Under the pieces are notes generated by a model that saw nothing but the letters and a program-made list of their open reading frames with translations, did not search any database and was not told the DNA's origin. From assembly GCF_000701505.1 (NCBI RefSeq), contig NZ_JNJB01000001.1, positions 558,001 to 622,000 of the forward strand: a stretch of 64,000 bases of DNA. The letters run 5' to 3'. Positions 53,187 to 62,034 of the stretch are shown piece after piece. The position numbers and the translations under genes were made by a program. Position 1 is the stretch's first letter, and every line of letters begins with the position of its first letter. This DNA is from Dyadobacter crusticola DSM 16708 (GTDB lineage Bacteria; Bacteroidota; Bacteroidia; Cytophagales; Spirosomataceae).

Positions 53187-54597
53187 CCTTCAAAATGATG
53201 GCACCTTTGCCGTAATAGCCCGCCATACATTTGTTCCACCAGTGATTTTGATTCGCGGTAATGTCGTCCTGCACATAAATCGAGAACGCTTTGGACTGGA
53301 TCGGCGGAAGATACGTGACTTCCTCTTTGCTGTTTTTCAGCGTCTCATACCTCGCATACATTTCCTGATCATAGGCGGCCGCCGTTCCTCTGAGCCAATC
53401 TGAATAGATCAGCTTTACATTGCCGCTCCGGTAAAAAGAAAGTGCAGTAGAAGCAAGCAGTATCACATAAAGTCCGACGAAACGAGCGACGGTAAATTGG
53501 AAAAAACCGAACCGCTTCTGCTTGAAATAATGGAAGATCACACCAAAAACATAAAACCAGCCGATCAGGAAAAAGAAGTACGCGCTATTTACAACCCGGT
53601 GAGTGGGCTCGATCCCGACTCCGTAGTAAGATGGAAAAAGCTGCGCAGATAGTACGCCTATAAAAAGCAGAACCGCGTACCAAATCGGTATCGAAAAATA
53701 ATTTCGCGCTCCTTCCGACAGTCGCGACATCACAACCAGCCAGATCGCTGTAAAAAATGCTAATGGGGTTGTAAAGATCCATTCGTAACCAAGTACTACC
53801 AGTTTTTTGATGGTTGAAACAGCTGAAAAAGGAATGTTACCTCCAAGCGGGTTTCCGCCTATCCGCGCCTGGTTACCCGGGGAGCCGAGCAGCGCATAGC
53901 AGGACAATGCAGTAACAACCAGCATTGAAATCATAAATGCGTCCACTTTGCGGTGGTAAATCAGCCGGTAAACCCACCAGGCTCCTACCAGCAACACCAT
54001 CGTGAGCATGTTCTGCTCACTGCACCCGATTACCGCAAAAACGAGAAAACCAGCCAGCACTCCTACGAGTATTCTTGCCGATTGTGTATCCTGCCGGTAC
54101 CATCTGAGCACAAGTACAATCCAGAACAGCGTCAGCATGTTGGGAATTGTGTAAGTCACGAAGGCGGCCATCCAGTAAAAACCTTCCGCAAGGCTGGCCA
54201 TTTTTAATATAAACAAAAAGAAAACAGCGCCTGCAAAACCCAAATGGGCAACTCTCGACAATGTCGGTGTCAAATGCCGGAACAAGCTGTATAACGCGAA
54301 GATTGTCCCGCCAATCAAAACCGCGGGTAATACCTTGAAGCCCGTGATGGAATGGAAGAGCAGCGGATTGCTGTGGTTGAGTAAAACACCGAAGTACCGG
54401 CCTGTCCAGGTGGTATAATACAGCTTCATTGCGCCAAACCAACCAACTTTTTGGACGGTATCGATATAACAATAATCGTCAGCTGCTGAGGGATGATTGT
54501 AGTAGGACAGCACAAGCAGCGGAAGCAGCACCGCGATCATCAATGCAATGTTGATCCAGTTGCCAACAGTTCTGTATTTTCTATAAAATCTATTCAT
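53161..54597 (-). CDS. Multi-spanning membrane protein, DUF6056-like, GT-C-type candidate
   Basis: 478 aa from the ATG at 54597, which overlaps the end of the upstream GT2 gene by 8 bp; a TTG five codons earlier is possible. About eleven membrane helices. The first loop carries HPSAADDYCYIDTVQ, then TWTGRYFGVLLNH, the arrangement I associate with DUF6056 proteins. The acidic pair recalls the catalytic site of GT-C enzymes. It is translationally coupled to the GtrB-like GT2 gene at 54590, as in O-antigen glucosylation (gtr) operons. Function is inferred only. Confidence 0.72.
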   Translation of the reverse strand: MNRFYRKYRTVGNWINIALMIAVLLPLLVLSYYNHPSAADDYCYIDTVQKVGWFGAMKLYYTTWTGRYFGVLLNHSNPLLFHSITGFKVLPAVLIGGTIFALYSLFRHLTPTLSRVAHLGFAGAVFFLFILKMASLAEGFYWMAAFVTYTIPNMLTLFWIVLVLRWYRQDTQSARILVGVLAGFLVFAVIGCSEQNMLTMVLLVGAWWVYRLIYHRKVDAFMISMLVVTALSCYALLGSPGNQARIGGNPLGGNIPFSAVSTIKKLVVLGYEWIFTTPLAFFTAIWLVVMSRLSEGARNYFSIPIWYAVLLFIGVLSAQLFPSYYGVGIEPTHRVVNSAYFFFLIGWFYVFGVIFHYFKQKRFGFFQFTVARFVGLYVILLASTALSFYRSGNVKLIYSDWLRGTAAAYDQEMYARYETLKNSKEEVTYLPPIQSKAFSIYVQDDITANQNHWWNKCMAGYYGKGAIILKDVSSEQNK

Positions 54598-55540
54598 TGA
54601 CAGTTTTTTCAATAATGTATCTCGGACGGCCTTTTACTTCTTCGTAAATCTTTCCGATGTACTCTCCTATCAACCCCAGCGCCATCATATTGAACCCGCT
54701 GAAAAAGGTAAGCGGCAGCATGGTCGACGTCCAGCCCGGCACGGTATGCCCGATCAGGAATGAGAAGAGGATATAAACCACGATGAGCATCGCGATCAAA
54801 AAGTTGAAAAGCCCGAAGTAGAGCACCAGCCGCATTGGGAATGTGGAAAACGAAGTAATCCCGTTCCATGCAAAAAGCAGCATCTTACTTAACGGATATT
54901 TGGTCTCGCCGGCTTCCCGTTCCAGTCTGCTGTAATATACTTTGTCGTTTCTGAAACCGATTAAGGGAACAATGCCGCGGAGGAACAGGTTGATTTCTTT
55001 GAAATTACCCAGCTCCTGCAATACCCTCCGGTCCATTAAACGAAAATCTGCGTGATTGAAAATGACAGGAACCCCCATTTTCTGCATTAAAACATAAAAC
55101 TTCTCAGCAGTAACACGCTTGAACCAGCTGTCTGAACTGCGATCGCTCCTTACGCCGTAAACCACCATTGCGCCTTCGCGGTGCCTTTCGATCATACCGG
55201 TAATCGCATTGATATCATCCTGCAGGTCAGCATCAATGGTAATAAAGCAGTCGAATTGATCCACGTGCTTTTCCAGACCAGCCATTATAGCGCTCTGGTG
55301 ACCGAAATTTCTGGATAATCCAACCCCGATCACATTGGAATCTGTCAGACAGAGTTCTTCGATGATTTTCCAGGTTCTGTCGCGGCTGCCGTCATTGACA
55401 AAACAAATCCTGCTGTCTTCGGCAATAAGGCCCTGCTGCTTGATACTATTGTAATAGATGTTCAGTTTGGAGTAGGTAAGATTCAGAATAGCTTCCTCAT
55501 TGTAACATGGTATTACTAAAAGTAGTCGTGCTGGATTCAT
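54590..55540 (-). CDS. GT2 family glycosyltransferase, GtrB-like (second copy)
   Basis: 316 aa. GT-A motifs: LLVIPCYNEEAILNLTY, ICFVNDGSRDRTW, FITIDADLQDDINAI (about residue 97) and FRLMDRRVLQEL. Two C-terminal membrane helices (about 230-258 and 266-290) as in GtrB. It probably makes a polyprenyl-phosphate sugar. It is about as long as the GT2 at 50445-51404 and clearly related, but not a recent duplicate. First gene of the module. Confidence 0.92.
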   Translation of the reverse strand: MNPARLLLVIPCYNEEAILNLTYSKLNIYYNSIKQQGLIAEDSRICFVNDGSRDRTWKIIEELCLTDSNVIGVGLSRNFGHQSAIMAGLEKHVDQFDCFITIDADLQDDINAITGMIERHREGAMVVYGVRSDRSSDSWFKRVTAEKFYVLMQKMGVPVIFNHADFRLMDRRVLQELGNFKEINLFLRGIVPLIGFRNDKVYYSRLEREAGETKYPLSKMLLFAWNGITSFSTFPMRLVLYFGLFNFLIAMLIVVYILFSFLIGHTVPGWTSTMLPLTFFSGFNMMALGLIGEYIGKIYEEVKGRPRYIIEKTVNE

Positions 55541-55564
55541 ATATTACCGTGTGGATTGAATCGA

Positions 55565-55572
55565 CAAAAATA
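55565..55572 (-). promoter_or_regulatory. Possible -7 element of the envelope-glycan module
   Basis: On the minus strand TATTTTTG fits TAnnTTTG, 24 bp before the GT2 start. No clear TTG is seen 19-21 bases upstream. Confidence 0.35.
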
Positions 55573-55625
55573 GCAGTAATAAGTTAATATGCTTCTTCCC
55601 CGCTGCCAGAGGCGCCTATTATCCT

Positions 55626-56549
55626 TCAATTGTTGATCTCACTTATCTTCCGGCTGCCTTTATCCAGCACACTTCCTGAAAGCAATGGATACAGCAGTAC
55701 AGCCATCAAAATCAGCAGGGTACCCCAGTAAAATGCAGTCGTCATTCTTTCTTTTTCACCAAAAAACAGAAAGGCCAATGCAATTCCATAAACAGGTTCA
55801 AGGTTGATAGTCAGGTTGATCAGGTAAGCTGAAAACTGCTTCATCAGCTGCGTGGCCATTGTACTTGCGTAGACCGTGCAAATCCAGGCAAGGAACAAAA
55901 TCCAGATCCAGTCACCTGACTCCGGAAGATAAGGCGCATTGCCAGTCCATTGAAATGATTCTGCCACAAACAAAGACAGCAGCGAAAACACAGTCGCTCC
56001 CGCCATTTCATAAAAAGTAATCACATAAGCGTCAATACGCTGTACGAGCCTGCTATTGGCTACTGTGAACATCGCGGCGAGGAGCGCAGAAGCGAGCGCG
56101 AGCATCAATCCGAGCGCGTGGTCGAACTCGAACCGAAAAACAACATAGAGCCCCGCAAATGCCAGAATACCCAACCCCACTTCCAGCGGCCGAATGCGTT
56201 TTTTATTTACCAGCGGTTCAATGATACTGGTCCACAAAGAAGTGGTCGCCATTCCTGCCAGACATACCGAAGCTGTGGAAACGCGCGCAGAGGCAAAAAA
56301 CAGCATCCAGTGCGCAGAAAGGATAAAGCCCACCGCAAACATGCGCAGCAAATCGGCAGAATCTGCCCGTAACCGTTTTTGTTTAAACAGAATGATTATC
56401 CCTAAACCCAGACAAGCGAAAAGTGTCCGGTAAAAAACCAGGGCAATGGGTGAAATAGTGACCAGCAGACCTACAATTGCCGTAAACCCCCAGATCAAAA
56501 CCAGAAAATGCAGGTGCAAGTACGAGCGCAGCGTGGCAGATGTGAACAT
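55626..56549 (-). CDS. EamA/DMT family membrane transporter
   Basis: 307 aa with ten hydrophobic segments arranged as two EamA repeats (about 10-140 and 155-290). Typical features: HFLVLIWGFTAIVGLL at the start, and LEPVYGIALAFLFFGEKE near residue 258, the second-repeat signature. Members export amino acids or metabolites; the substrate is not predictable. It starts one base after the LptF/G-type permease stop, so it is co-transcribed with it and mntR. Confidence 0.9.
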   Translation of the reverse strand: MFTSATLRSYLHLHFLVLIWGFTAIVGLLVTISPIALVFYRTLFACLGLGIIILFKQKRLRADSADLLRMFAVGFILSAHWMLFFASARVSTASVCLAGMATTSLWTSIIEPLVNKKRIRPLEVGLGILAFAGLYVVFRFEFDHALGLMLALASALLAAMFTVANSRLVQRIDAYVITFYEMAGATVFSLLSLFVAESFQWTGNAPYLPESGDWIWILFLAWICTVYASTMATQLMKQFSAYLINLTINLEPVYGIALAFLFFGEKERMTTAFYWGTLLILMAVLLYPLLSGSVLDKGSRKISEINN

Positions 56550-56550
56550 A

Positions 56551-57633
56551 CTATCTCGGCAGTGTTTTATATAAAATCAATCCGATGCACGAGAAAACAA
56601 TATTCGGCAGCCAGACAGCAAATAAAGTGTTAATGGTACCTGCCTCAGCCACACCTTTTGATAAAAGAAAGAACAGTATATAAATGAATGCAAGCATAAA
56701 TCCGAGCGCGATTTGCCAGCCTACACCCCGCCTGCTCTTACGCGCAGAAACAATCACGCCGATTGCTGTGAGAATAAGAATGGCGAAAGGCTGCGTGAAA
56801 CGGATGTATTTCTCGATAAGGTAAACTTCAAGTCCGTCGGAGCCGCGGCTTTTCAGCAGGTCGATGTGCGCATTCAGTTCCGGCAATGTAAATGTCTCAA
56901 AAAGGTTGTAGTCACTTTCAAAATCCTTGGGTGAAAGGTTGATCGTCGTGTCGATCTCCATTCCCTGACTAAGTTTCTCCCCCAGACTGTCCAATGTCCG
57001 TACCTGGTAGTTCTGCATGGTCCATTTACCCTTTTTGGGCTGCCACACAATTTTATCCGCGTAAAACTTCTGGACTAGCTGGTTACCCTTGATGGTTTCC
57101 ATTGTGAATTTATTGCCTGTCATGCTGCTGTTGTTATAGCTTTCAAGATAGGCATACACATCGGGTGCGATGGTAATATGCACATTGTGCCCGCTGAAAT
57201 AGAACTGGTCCTTCACATACGTTTTCTCGAAGCTGTTCCGGATTTTGTTAGCTTTCGGCAGGATCCAGCCTACCTGTAAAAAAGTGACTGCGCCGAGGAT
57301 CATTGCACCCACCATGTATGGCAGCAGCATTCTGCCGAAACTGATCCCGCTGCTAAGAATGGCGATGATCTCAGTTCTGGCCGCAATACGTGAAGTGAAG
57401 AATACCGTGGCAATAAATACCATCAGCGGACTGATGTAATTGATCCAGTATGGTATGAGGTTGAGGTAATAATCAATCAGGATTTCCCTGAGTGGCGCCT
57501 TTTTTTCCAGGAAATCGTCGACCTTTTCCGTGTAGTCGATCATGCAGATAATGAGCACGATCACAAACGCTACGAAAACGTAGGTAATCAGGAAGTTTTT
57601 GATCAGGTAACGATCCAGAATTTTAAATCTCAT
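56551..57633 (-). CDS. LptF/LptG family permease
   Basis: 360 aa. Six membrane helices, three at the N-terminus (about 12-32, 60-80, 100-120) and three at the C-terminus (about 275-355), with a periplasmic beta-jellyroll domain between. The N-terminus MRFKILDRYLIKNFLITYVFV is typical of YjgP/YjgQ proteins. These permeases work with LptB to extract lipopolysaccharide from the inner membrane. Only one copy is here; Bacteroidota usually have two, with the other elsewhere. It follows mntR by 13 bp. Confidence 0.92.
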   Translation of the reverse strand: MRFKILDRYLIKNFLITYVFVAFVIVLIICMIDYTEKVDDFLEKKAPLREILIDYYLNLIPYWINYISPLMVFIATVFFTSRIAARTEIIAILSSGISFGRMLLPYMVGAMILGAVTFLQVGWILPKANKIRNSFEKTYVKDQFYFSGHNVHITIAPDVYAYLESYNNSSMTGNKFTMETIKGNQLVQKFYADKIVWQPKKGKWTMQNYQVRTLDSLGEKLSQGMEIDTTINLSPKDFESDYNLFETFTLPELNAHIDLLKSRGSDGLEVYLIEKYIRFTQPFAILILTAIGVIVSARKSRRGVGWQIALGFMLAFIYILFFLLSKGVAEAGTINTLFAVWLPNIVFSCIGLILYKTLPR

Positions 57634-57646
57634 GGCTGGCGGTGTC

Positions 57647-58309
57647 TCATCGGCGTTGTACCAATAGGTTTTTTGATACTTCGAGACTGATAAACAACGA
57701 TTGCCCGCCGTCTATTTGTACAGAAGCAGACTTGTCATATTCATTAATTTCCTTTACCTCAATTACAGAACCCAGCTTAATCCCTGAACGGTCGAGATGT
57801 TGCAGGAACGAAGGCGCGTGGTCCAGCACGCCCATCATACGTACTTTTTCGCCGATATGCACATCGGTAAGCACCTTATAATCAGGTTCTGTTAAATTCC
57901 CTTTTGCGTCCGGGATAGGATCTCCGTGCGGGTCGAACCGGGGATGTCCCAGAAAGGTATCCAGCTTTTCGACAAGTATTTCGGAGGGAATATGTTCCAG
58001 TTCCTCGGCGATATCGTGCACTTCGTCCCAGCCAAATCCCAACTTTTCCACCAAAAAAACCTCCCACAACCTGTGCTTCCGGATCACCTTGATCGCGACC
58101 TTCTCGCCTTGTTCGGTGAGTGTTACGCCCTGGTACTTTTTATAGTTGATTAATCCCTTTTCAGCCAGTTTACGTAACATATCCGTCACGGAAGCTGCGC
58201 GCGTGGCGGTGCTTTCGGCAAGCGCGTTGGTGCTCACCTCACCGCCGTCCCTGCCGGAAAGAGCGTGTATGATTTTAAGATAATTTTCTTCTGTGAACGA
58301 ATTCTGCAT
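57647..58309 (-). CDS. mntR: DtxR/MntR family metal-dependent transcriptional repressor
   Basis: 220 aa. A winged helix (about 1-65, with ALAESTATRAASVTDMLRKLAEKGLI in parts) is followed by the metal-binding dimerisation domain, with KHRLWEVFLVEKLGF and EELEHIPSE. The E-x2-E-H motif (about residue 102-106) has Glu where iron-responsive DtxR has Cys, which favours manganese sensing (MntR-like). A C-terminal FeoA/SH3-like domain spans about 145-220. It is divergent from the Nramp gene mntH, with a palindromic operator between, so it likely represses mntH and itself when manganese is plentiful. Confidence 0.9.
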   Translation of the reverse strand: MQNSFTEENYLKIIHALSGRDGGEVSTNALAESTATRAASVTDMLRKLAEKGLINYKKYQGVTLTEQGEKVAIKVIRKHRLWEVFLVEKLGFGWDEVHDIAEELEHIPSEILVEKLDTFLGHPRFDPHGDPIPDAKGNLTEPDYKVLTDVHIGEKVRMMGVLDHAPSFLQHLDRSGIKLGSVIEVKEINEYDKSASVQIDGGQSLFISLEVSKNLLVQRR

Positions 58310-58344
58310 TGCACGGAAACCAGGATATATGATCCGAATATTAG

Positions 58345-58352
58345 CAAAAGTA
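58345..58352 (-). promoter_or_regulatory. Predicted -7 promoter element of mntR
   Basis: TACTTTTG on the minus strand matches TAnnTTTG exactly, 36 bp before the mntR start. The expected -33 region overlaps the left edge of the operator at 58376-58397. Confidence 0.5.
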
Positions 58353-58375
58353 CAATTTGGAAAGCGGAAAATAAA

Positions 58376-58397
58376 AAATTTAGCCTAGCCTAAATTT
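58376..58397. promoter_or_regulatory. Predicted MntR operator
   Basis: A 22-bp palindrome, AAATTTAG-CCTAGC-CTAAATTT, with only one mismatched pair in the centre. Its half-sites resemble DtxR/MntR boxes (TTAGnCTA type). It lies between the divergent mntR and mntH promoters. Confidence 0.75.
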
Positions 58398-58413
58398 TTT
58401 TTGAGATTTTTCT

Positions 58414-58421
58414 TATATTTG
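58414..58421 (+). promoter_or_regulatory. Predicted -7 promoter element of mntH
   Basis: TATATTTG matches TAnnTTTG exactly, 38 bp before the mntH start. No TTG at the normal spacing; that region is occupied by the right half of the operator. Confidence 0.5.
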
Positions 58422-58459
58422 ATTTCGTAATATTCATTACTGTTTCGGTTGCAGGTAAA

Positions 58460-59812
58460 ATGATTGACGGTCTAAAAGTGAAAGAATTTCTGCGCAAAGA
58501 AGCGCTTGACGACAAGAACCAGCTGGCATCACTGTCGGAAGTACATTCCAGTATCGCAGTTCCGGAAGGTGCGGGTTTCTGGAAAAAAATGATGGCATTT
58601 ACAGGTCCCGGATTAATGGTGGCCGTGGGTTATATCGACCCGGGCAACTGGGCTACGGACATTGAAGGCGGGTCAAGATTTGGCTACACGTTGCTGTCTG
58701 TGATCCTGATCTCGAATCTGTTTGCAATGCTACTGCAGCATTTATCACTTAAACTTGGCATTGCATCCGGTCGCGACCTGGCACAGGCCTGCCGCGACTA
58801 CTACTCCCGTCCCGTTTCATTTGTACTCTGGGTTTTATCTGAAATTGCAATCGCAGCAACGGATCTGGCTGAGGTAATCGGCTCGGCCATCGCATTAAAC
58901 CTTCTTTTTGGCCTGCCGCTGCCCGTGGGGGTGGTTTTTACAGCATTGGACGTCCTGCTCGTTTTATATTTTCAGCAAAAAGGTTTTCGTATTATAGAAA
59001 GCATTGTGGCCGGGTTAATGGGAATCATTCTGATGAGCTTTATCTATGAAATGATCGTCTCACAGCCTTCAATGGCAGGTATGCTGGGCGGATTGATCCC
59101 GAAAACCGAGATCGTCACCAACCCGGGAATGCTTTATATCGCGATAGGAATTTTAGGGGCAACAGTAATGCCGCACAATTTGTACCTGCATTCAAGTATC
59201 GTACAGACACGCGCATTCAAGCGGGACGATGCCGGGAAGAAATCTGCGATTAAATTCGCTACCATTGATTCCACTGTCTCCCTCGGTCTGGCCTTTTTCA
59301 TCAACGGCTCCATTCTGATCCTGGCTGCTACTGCATTCCATGCGAACGGACATTTTGAGATTGCCGATATTACCGACGCTTACCGTTTACTCGATCCGGT
59401 TCTCGGGGTGAGTCTTGCCAGTATTTTCTTTGCATTGGCACTGCTCGCTTCCGGCCAGAGCTCCACGCTCACCGGCACATTGGCGGGACAAATCGTTATG
59501 GAAGGCTTTCTCAACATTCGCCTGAAACCGTGGCTGAGAAGGTTGATCACCCGGGGGATCGCCATTGTTCCGGCACTGATCGTCTCCTCCCTATATGGAG
59601 AAAGGGGCACGGCCGAACTGCTTGTGTTCAGCCAGGTAATACTTTCGCTTCAACTGAGCTTTGCCGTGGTGCCGCTGGTTTTCTTCACATCGAAATCTTC
59701 CATTATGGGGAAATTTGCGAATTCGAAGACTATGACCCTGGTGAGCTGGATTATTACCTTGGTCATCATTTTACTAAATGGCTACCTGCTTTTCAACACT
59801 TTCTTCGGTTGA
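58460..59812 (+). CDS. mntH: Nramp family divalent metal transporter
   Basis: 450 aa with eleven or so membrane helices. The helix-1 metal-binding motif is YIDPGNWATDIEGG (about residues 59-72, Asp and Asn ligands). The helix-6 motif is LGATVMPHNLYLHSS (about 232-246), where Met coordinates manganese or iron. It takes up Mn2+ or Fe2+ with protons. The N-terminal hydrophilic tail of about 40 residues is slightly long. Divergent from mntR and probably repressed by it. kup follows 86 bp later without an obvious terminator. Confidence 0.95.
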   Translation: MIDGLKVKEFLRKEALDDKNQLASLSEVHSSIAVPEGAGFWKKMMAFTGPGLMVAVGYIDPGNWATDIEGGSRFGYTLLSVILISNLFAMLLQHLSLKLGIASGRDLAQACRDYYSRPVSFVLWVLSEIAIAATDLAEVIGSAIALNLLFGLPLPVGVVFTALDVLLVLYFQQKGFRIIESIVAGLMGIILMSFIYEMIVSQPSMAGMLGGLIPKTEIVTNPGMLYIAIGILGATVMPHNLYLHSSIVQTRAFKRDDAGKKSAIKFATIDSTVSLGLAFFINGSILILAATAFHANGHFEIADITDAYRLLDPVLGVSLASIFFALALLASGQSSTLTGTLAGQIVMEGFLNIRLKPWLRRLITRGIAIVPALIVSSLYGERGTAELLVFSQVILSLQLSFAVVPLVFFTSKSSIMGKFANSKTMTLVSWIITLVIILLNGYLLFNTFFG

Positions 59813-59898
59813 TTTTTGATCACTAAATTAAATTTGAGTTTGACAATATCTTCTTTGCACGTCGTTTCCTAACTTTCGCTGTTTTTTCAGCAAAATGA

Positions 59899-61845
59899 AT
59901 GGAATCAAAGCACAAAATTGATAAGGTAACAGCGGCTGGTGTGCTGGTTGCATTTGGGATTATTTACGGAGATATCGGCACCTCGCCGCTCTACGTAATG
60001 CAAGCCATTATCCTGAATGAAAGGATCACAGAAGAAATTATCTACGGAGCAATATCCTGCATTTTCTGGACACTGACGCTCCAAACTACCGTTAAATACG
60101 TTATCCTGATCCTTCGCGCCGATAACCGTGGCGAGGGAGGGATATTTGCATTGTACGCACTTGTCCGCAAACATGCCAAGTGGCTGACAGTTCCGGCCAT
60201 TATCGGCGGCAGTACTTTGCTCGCCGACGGTATTATTACACCCCCGATCTCGGTTTCTTCAGCAGTAGAAGGTTTGCAGCTGATCTACCCGAATATCCAG
60301 ACAATACCTATCGTAATCGGCATTCTTACGCTGATTTTCATCATCCAGGCTTTTGGTACAAAGGTTGTTGGCCGGGCATTCGGTCCGCTGATGATCACCT
60401 GGTTTGTCATGCTCGGCGTGCTTGGTTTATTCCAGATTATAGAACATCCCGAGATCCTGAAAGCAGTAAACCCGGTTTATGGGTTTGACTTGATCACCAA
60501 ACACCCGGGCGGTTTCTGGATACTCGGCGCTGTGTTCCTTTGTACAACGGGCGCAGAAGCGTTGTATTCCGACCTGGGGCATTGCGGACGTGAGAATATC
60601 CGCGTGAGCTGGATTTTTGTAAAAATATGCTTGCTGCTCAACTATTTTGGCCAGGGCGCCTGGCTGATCACTGAGATGGGTAATCTGCTGAATGCGCGAA
60701 AACCATTTTATGAAATCATGCCCGAATGGTGGCTGCTCCCGGGAGTCGTCATTGCGACACTTGCTGCCATTATCGCGAGTCAGGCGGTTATCACCGGTTC
60801 ATTTACATTGATTTCGGAGGCAATCAGGTTAAATTTCTGGCCGAAAGTGAGACTTATCTATCCAAGCGATCAGAAGGGCCAACTTTATGTGCCGAGCATC
60901 AACTGGCTTTTGTGGCTGGGCTGTACGGGAGTAGTGCTGTACTTCCGTCAATCTTCAAATATGGAAGCTGCCTACGGTCTGGCGATCACACTCACGATGG
61001 TCATGACCACGATCCTCTTCTCCTATTATCTCTACATCAAGAGGGTTAATTTGTGGATTGTAATCGCATTTATGCTGCTATACCTTTTCATTGAGGGAAT
61101 GTTCCTCGGCGCAAACCTGCTGAAATTCACGCATGGAGGTTGGTTTACGATTATGGTAGGCACATTGGTAGCGGGTCTAATGACCGTTTGGCTCAGGGCA
61201 TTTTACATTAAACTCCGGCTTACAGAATACACCAAACTCGAAAAGTACCTGCCTGCGCTGCACGAGCTGAGCCGCGATATCAGCATTCCTAAATACACCA
61301 CTCACCTCGTTTTTATGACCAATGCATCACGTGCAACGGAAATTGAAACGAAGGTTATCTACTCCATTTTCCAGAAACGGCCGAAAAGAGCCGACGTATA
61401 TTGGTTTATCCACGTGGATATTACCGATGATCCGTACACAATGGAATACAAAGTGTTGTCCGACGATGACAAGAATGATAATGTAATTAAGATCAATTTC
61501 AGGCTGGGCTTCCGGGTTGATCAGCGGATTAATATGTTTTTCCGCAAAGTGGTTGAAGACATGGTAATGAACAAGGAAGTGGACATTACCAGCCGCTACG
61601 AATCGCTGAGCAAGCAGAATATCACGGGCGACTTCCGGTTTGTAGTTCTGGAAAGATTCCTTTCATTCGAAAATGACTTGCCGCTATTTGAGCAGCTCGT
61701 TATGAAAACCTACTTCTTCGTCAAAGATTTCACAACCCCCGAAGACAAATGGTTTGGCTTGGACAGCAGCTCCGTAAAAATCGAGAAAGTCCCGCTGATT
61801 ATCAGACCAGTGGAGAATGTGAAGCTGAGGAGAGTTTATACTTAG
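59899..61845 (+). CDS. kup: KUP family potassium transporter
   Basis: 648 aa, twelve membrane helices in the first 450 residues and a cytoplasmic C-terminal domain. Family motif FGIIYGDIGTSPLYVMQA (about residues 18-35). Further motifs: DNRGEGGIFALYAL, LLADGIITPPISVSSAVEGL and TGAEALYSDLGHCGRENIR. It imports K+ with protons. The ATG at 59899 follows an overlapping ATG in another frame; the chosen one gives the typical N-terminus. A heptamer array begins at the base after its stop codon. Confidence 0.95.
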   Translation: MESKHKIDKVTAAGVLVAFGIIYGDIGTSPLYVMQAIILNERITEEIIYGAISCIFWTLTLQTTVKYVILILRADNRGEGGIFALYALVRKHAKWLTVPAIIGGSTLLADGIITPPISVSSAVEGLQLIYPNIQTIPIVIGILTLIFIIQAFGTKVVGRAFGPLMITWFVMLGVLGLFQIIEHPEILKAVNPVYGFDLITKHPGGFWILGAVFLCTTGAEALYSDLGHCGRENIRVSWIFVKICLLLNYFGQGAWLITEMGNLLNARKPFYEIMPEWWLLPGVVIATLAAIIASQAVITGSFTLISEAIRLNFWPKVRLIYPSDQKGQLYVPSINWLLWLGCTGVVLYFRQSSNMEAAYGLAITLTMVMTTILFSYYLYIKRVNLWIVIAFMLLYLFIEGMFLGANLLKFTHGGWFTIMVGTLVAGLMTVWLRAFYIKLRLTEYTKLEKYLPALHELSRDISIPKYTTHLVFMTNASRATEIETKVIYSIFQKRPKRADVYWFIHVDITDDPYTMEYKVLSDDDKNDNVIKINFRLGFRVDQRINMFFRKVVEDMVMNKEVDITSRYESLSKQNITGDFRFVVLERFLSFENDLPLFEQLVMKTYFFVKDFTTPEDKWFGLDSSSVKIEKVPLIIRPVENVKLRRVYT

Positions 61846-61847
61846 TT

Positions 61848-61931
61848 GTCGGTTGTCGGCTGTCGGCTGTCGGCTGTCGGCTGTCGGCTGTCGGCTGTCG
61901 GCTGTCGGCTGTCGGCTGTCGGCTGTCGGCT
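61848..61931 (+). repeat. Twelve-unit heptamer tandem array after kup
   Basis: Twelve units of GTCGGCT in perfect register (the first is GTCGGTT), starting two bases after the kup stop codon. The GC-rich array contrasts with the AT-rich flanks. It is opposed by a degenerate, inverted version at 62000-62034. Confidence 0.97.
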
Positions 61932-61999
61932 TTTATGAAAAATGCAAAGTCAATTATCTACTCTAAGCAAGTATAAAGATTCCTTAAAGTTAAGAATAC

Positions 62000-62034
62000 C
62001 TGAAAGCCGAAAGCTGACTGCCAACTGCCGATAG
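62000..62034 (-). repeat. Degenerate inverted counterpart of the heptamer array
   Basis: On the minus strand it reads CGGCAGTTGGCAGTC and TTTCGGCTTTC, similar to the GTCGGCT array on the plus strand. Together the two could fold into a hairpin between the convergent kup and phosphoribosyltransferase genes, in the place of a terminator. Confidence 0.6.

Noticed and set aside
61846..61976. Frame across the GTCGGCT array encoding a Leu-Ser-Ala-Val-Gly-Cys-Arg repeat peptide
   Set aside because: It is only the translation of the heptamer DNA repeat; the start lies inside kup in another frame.
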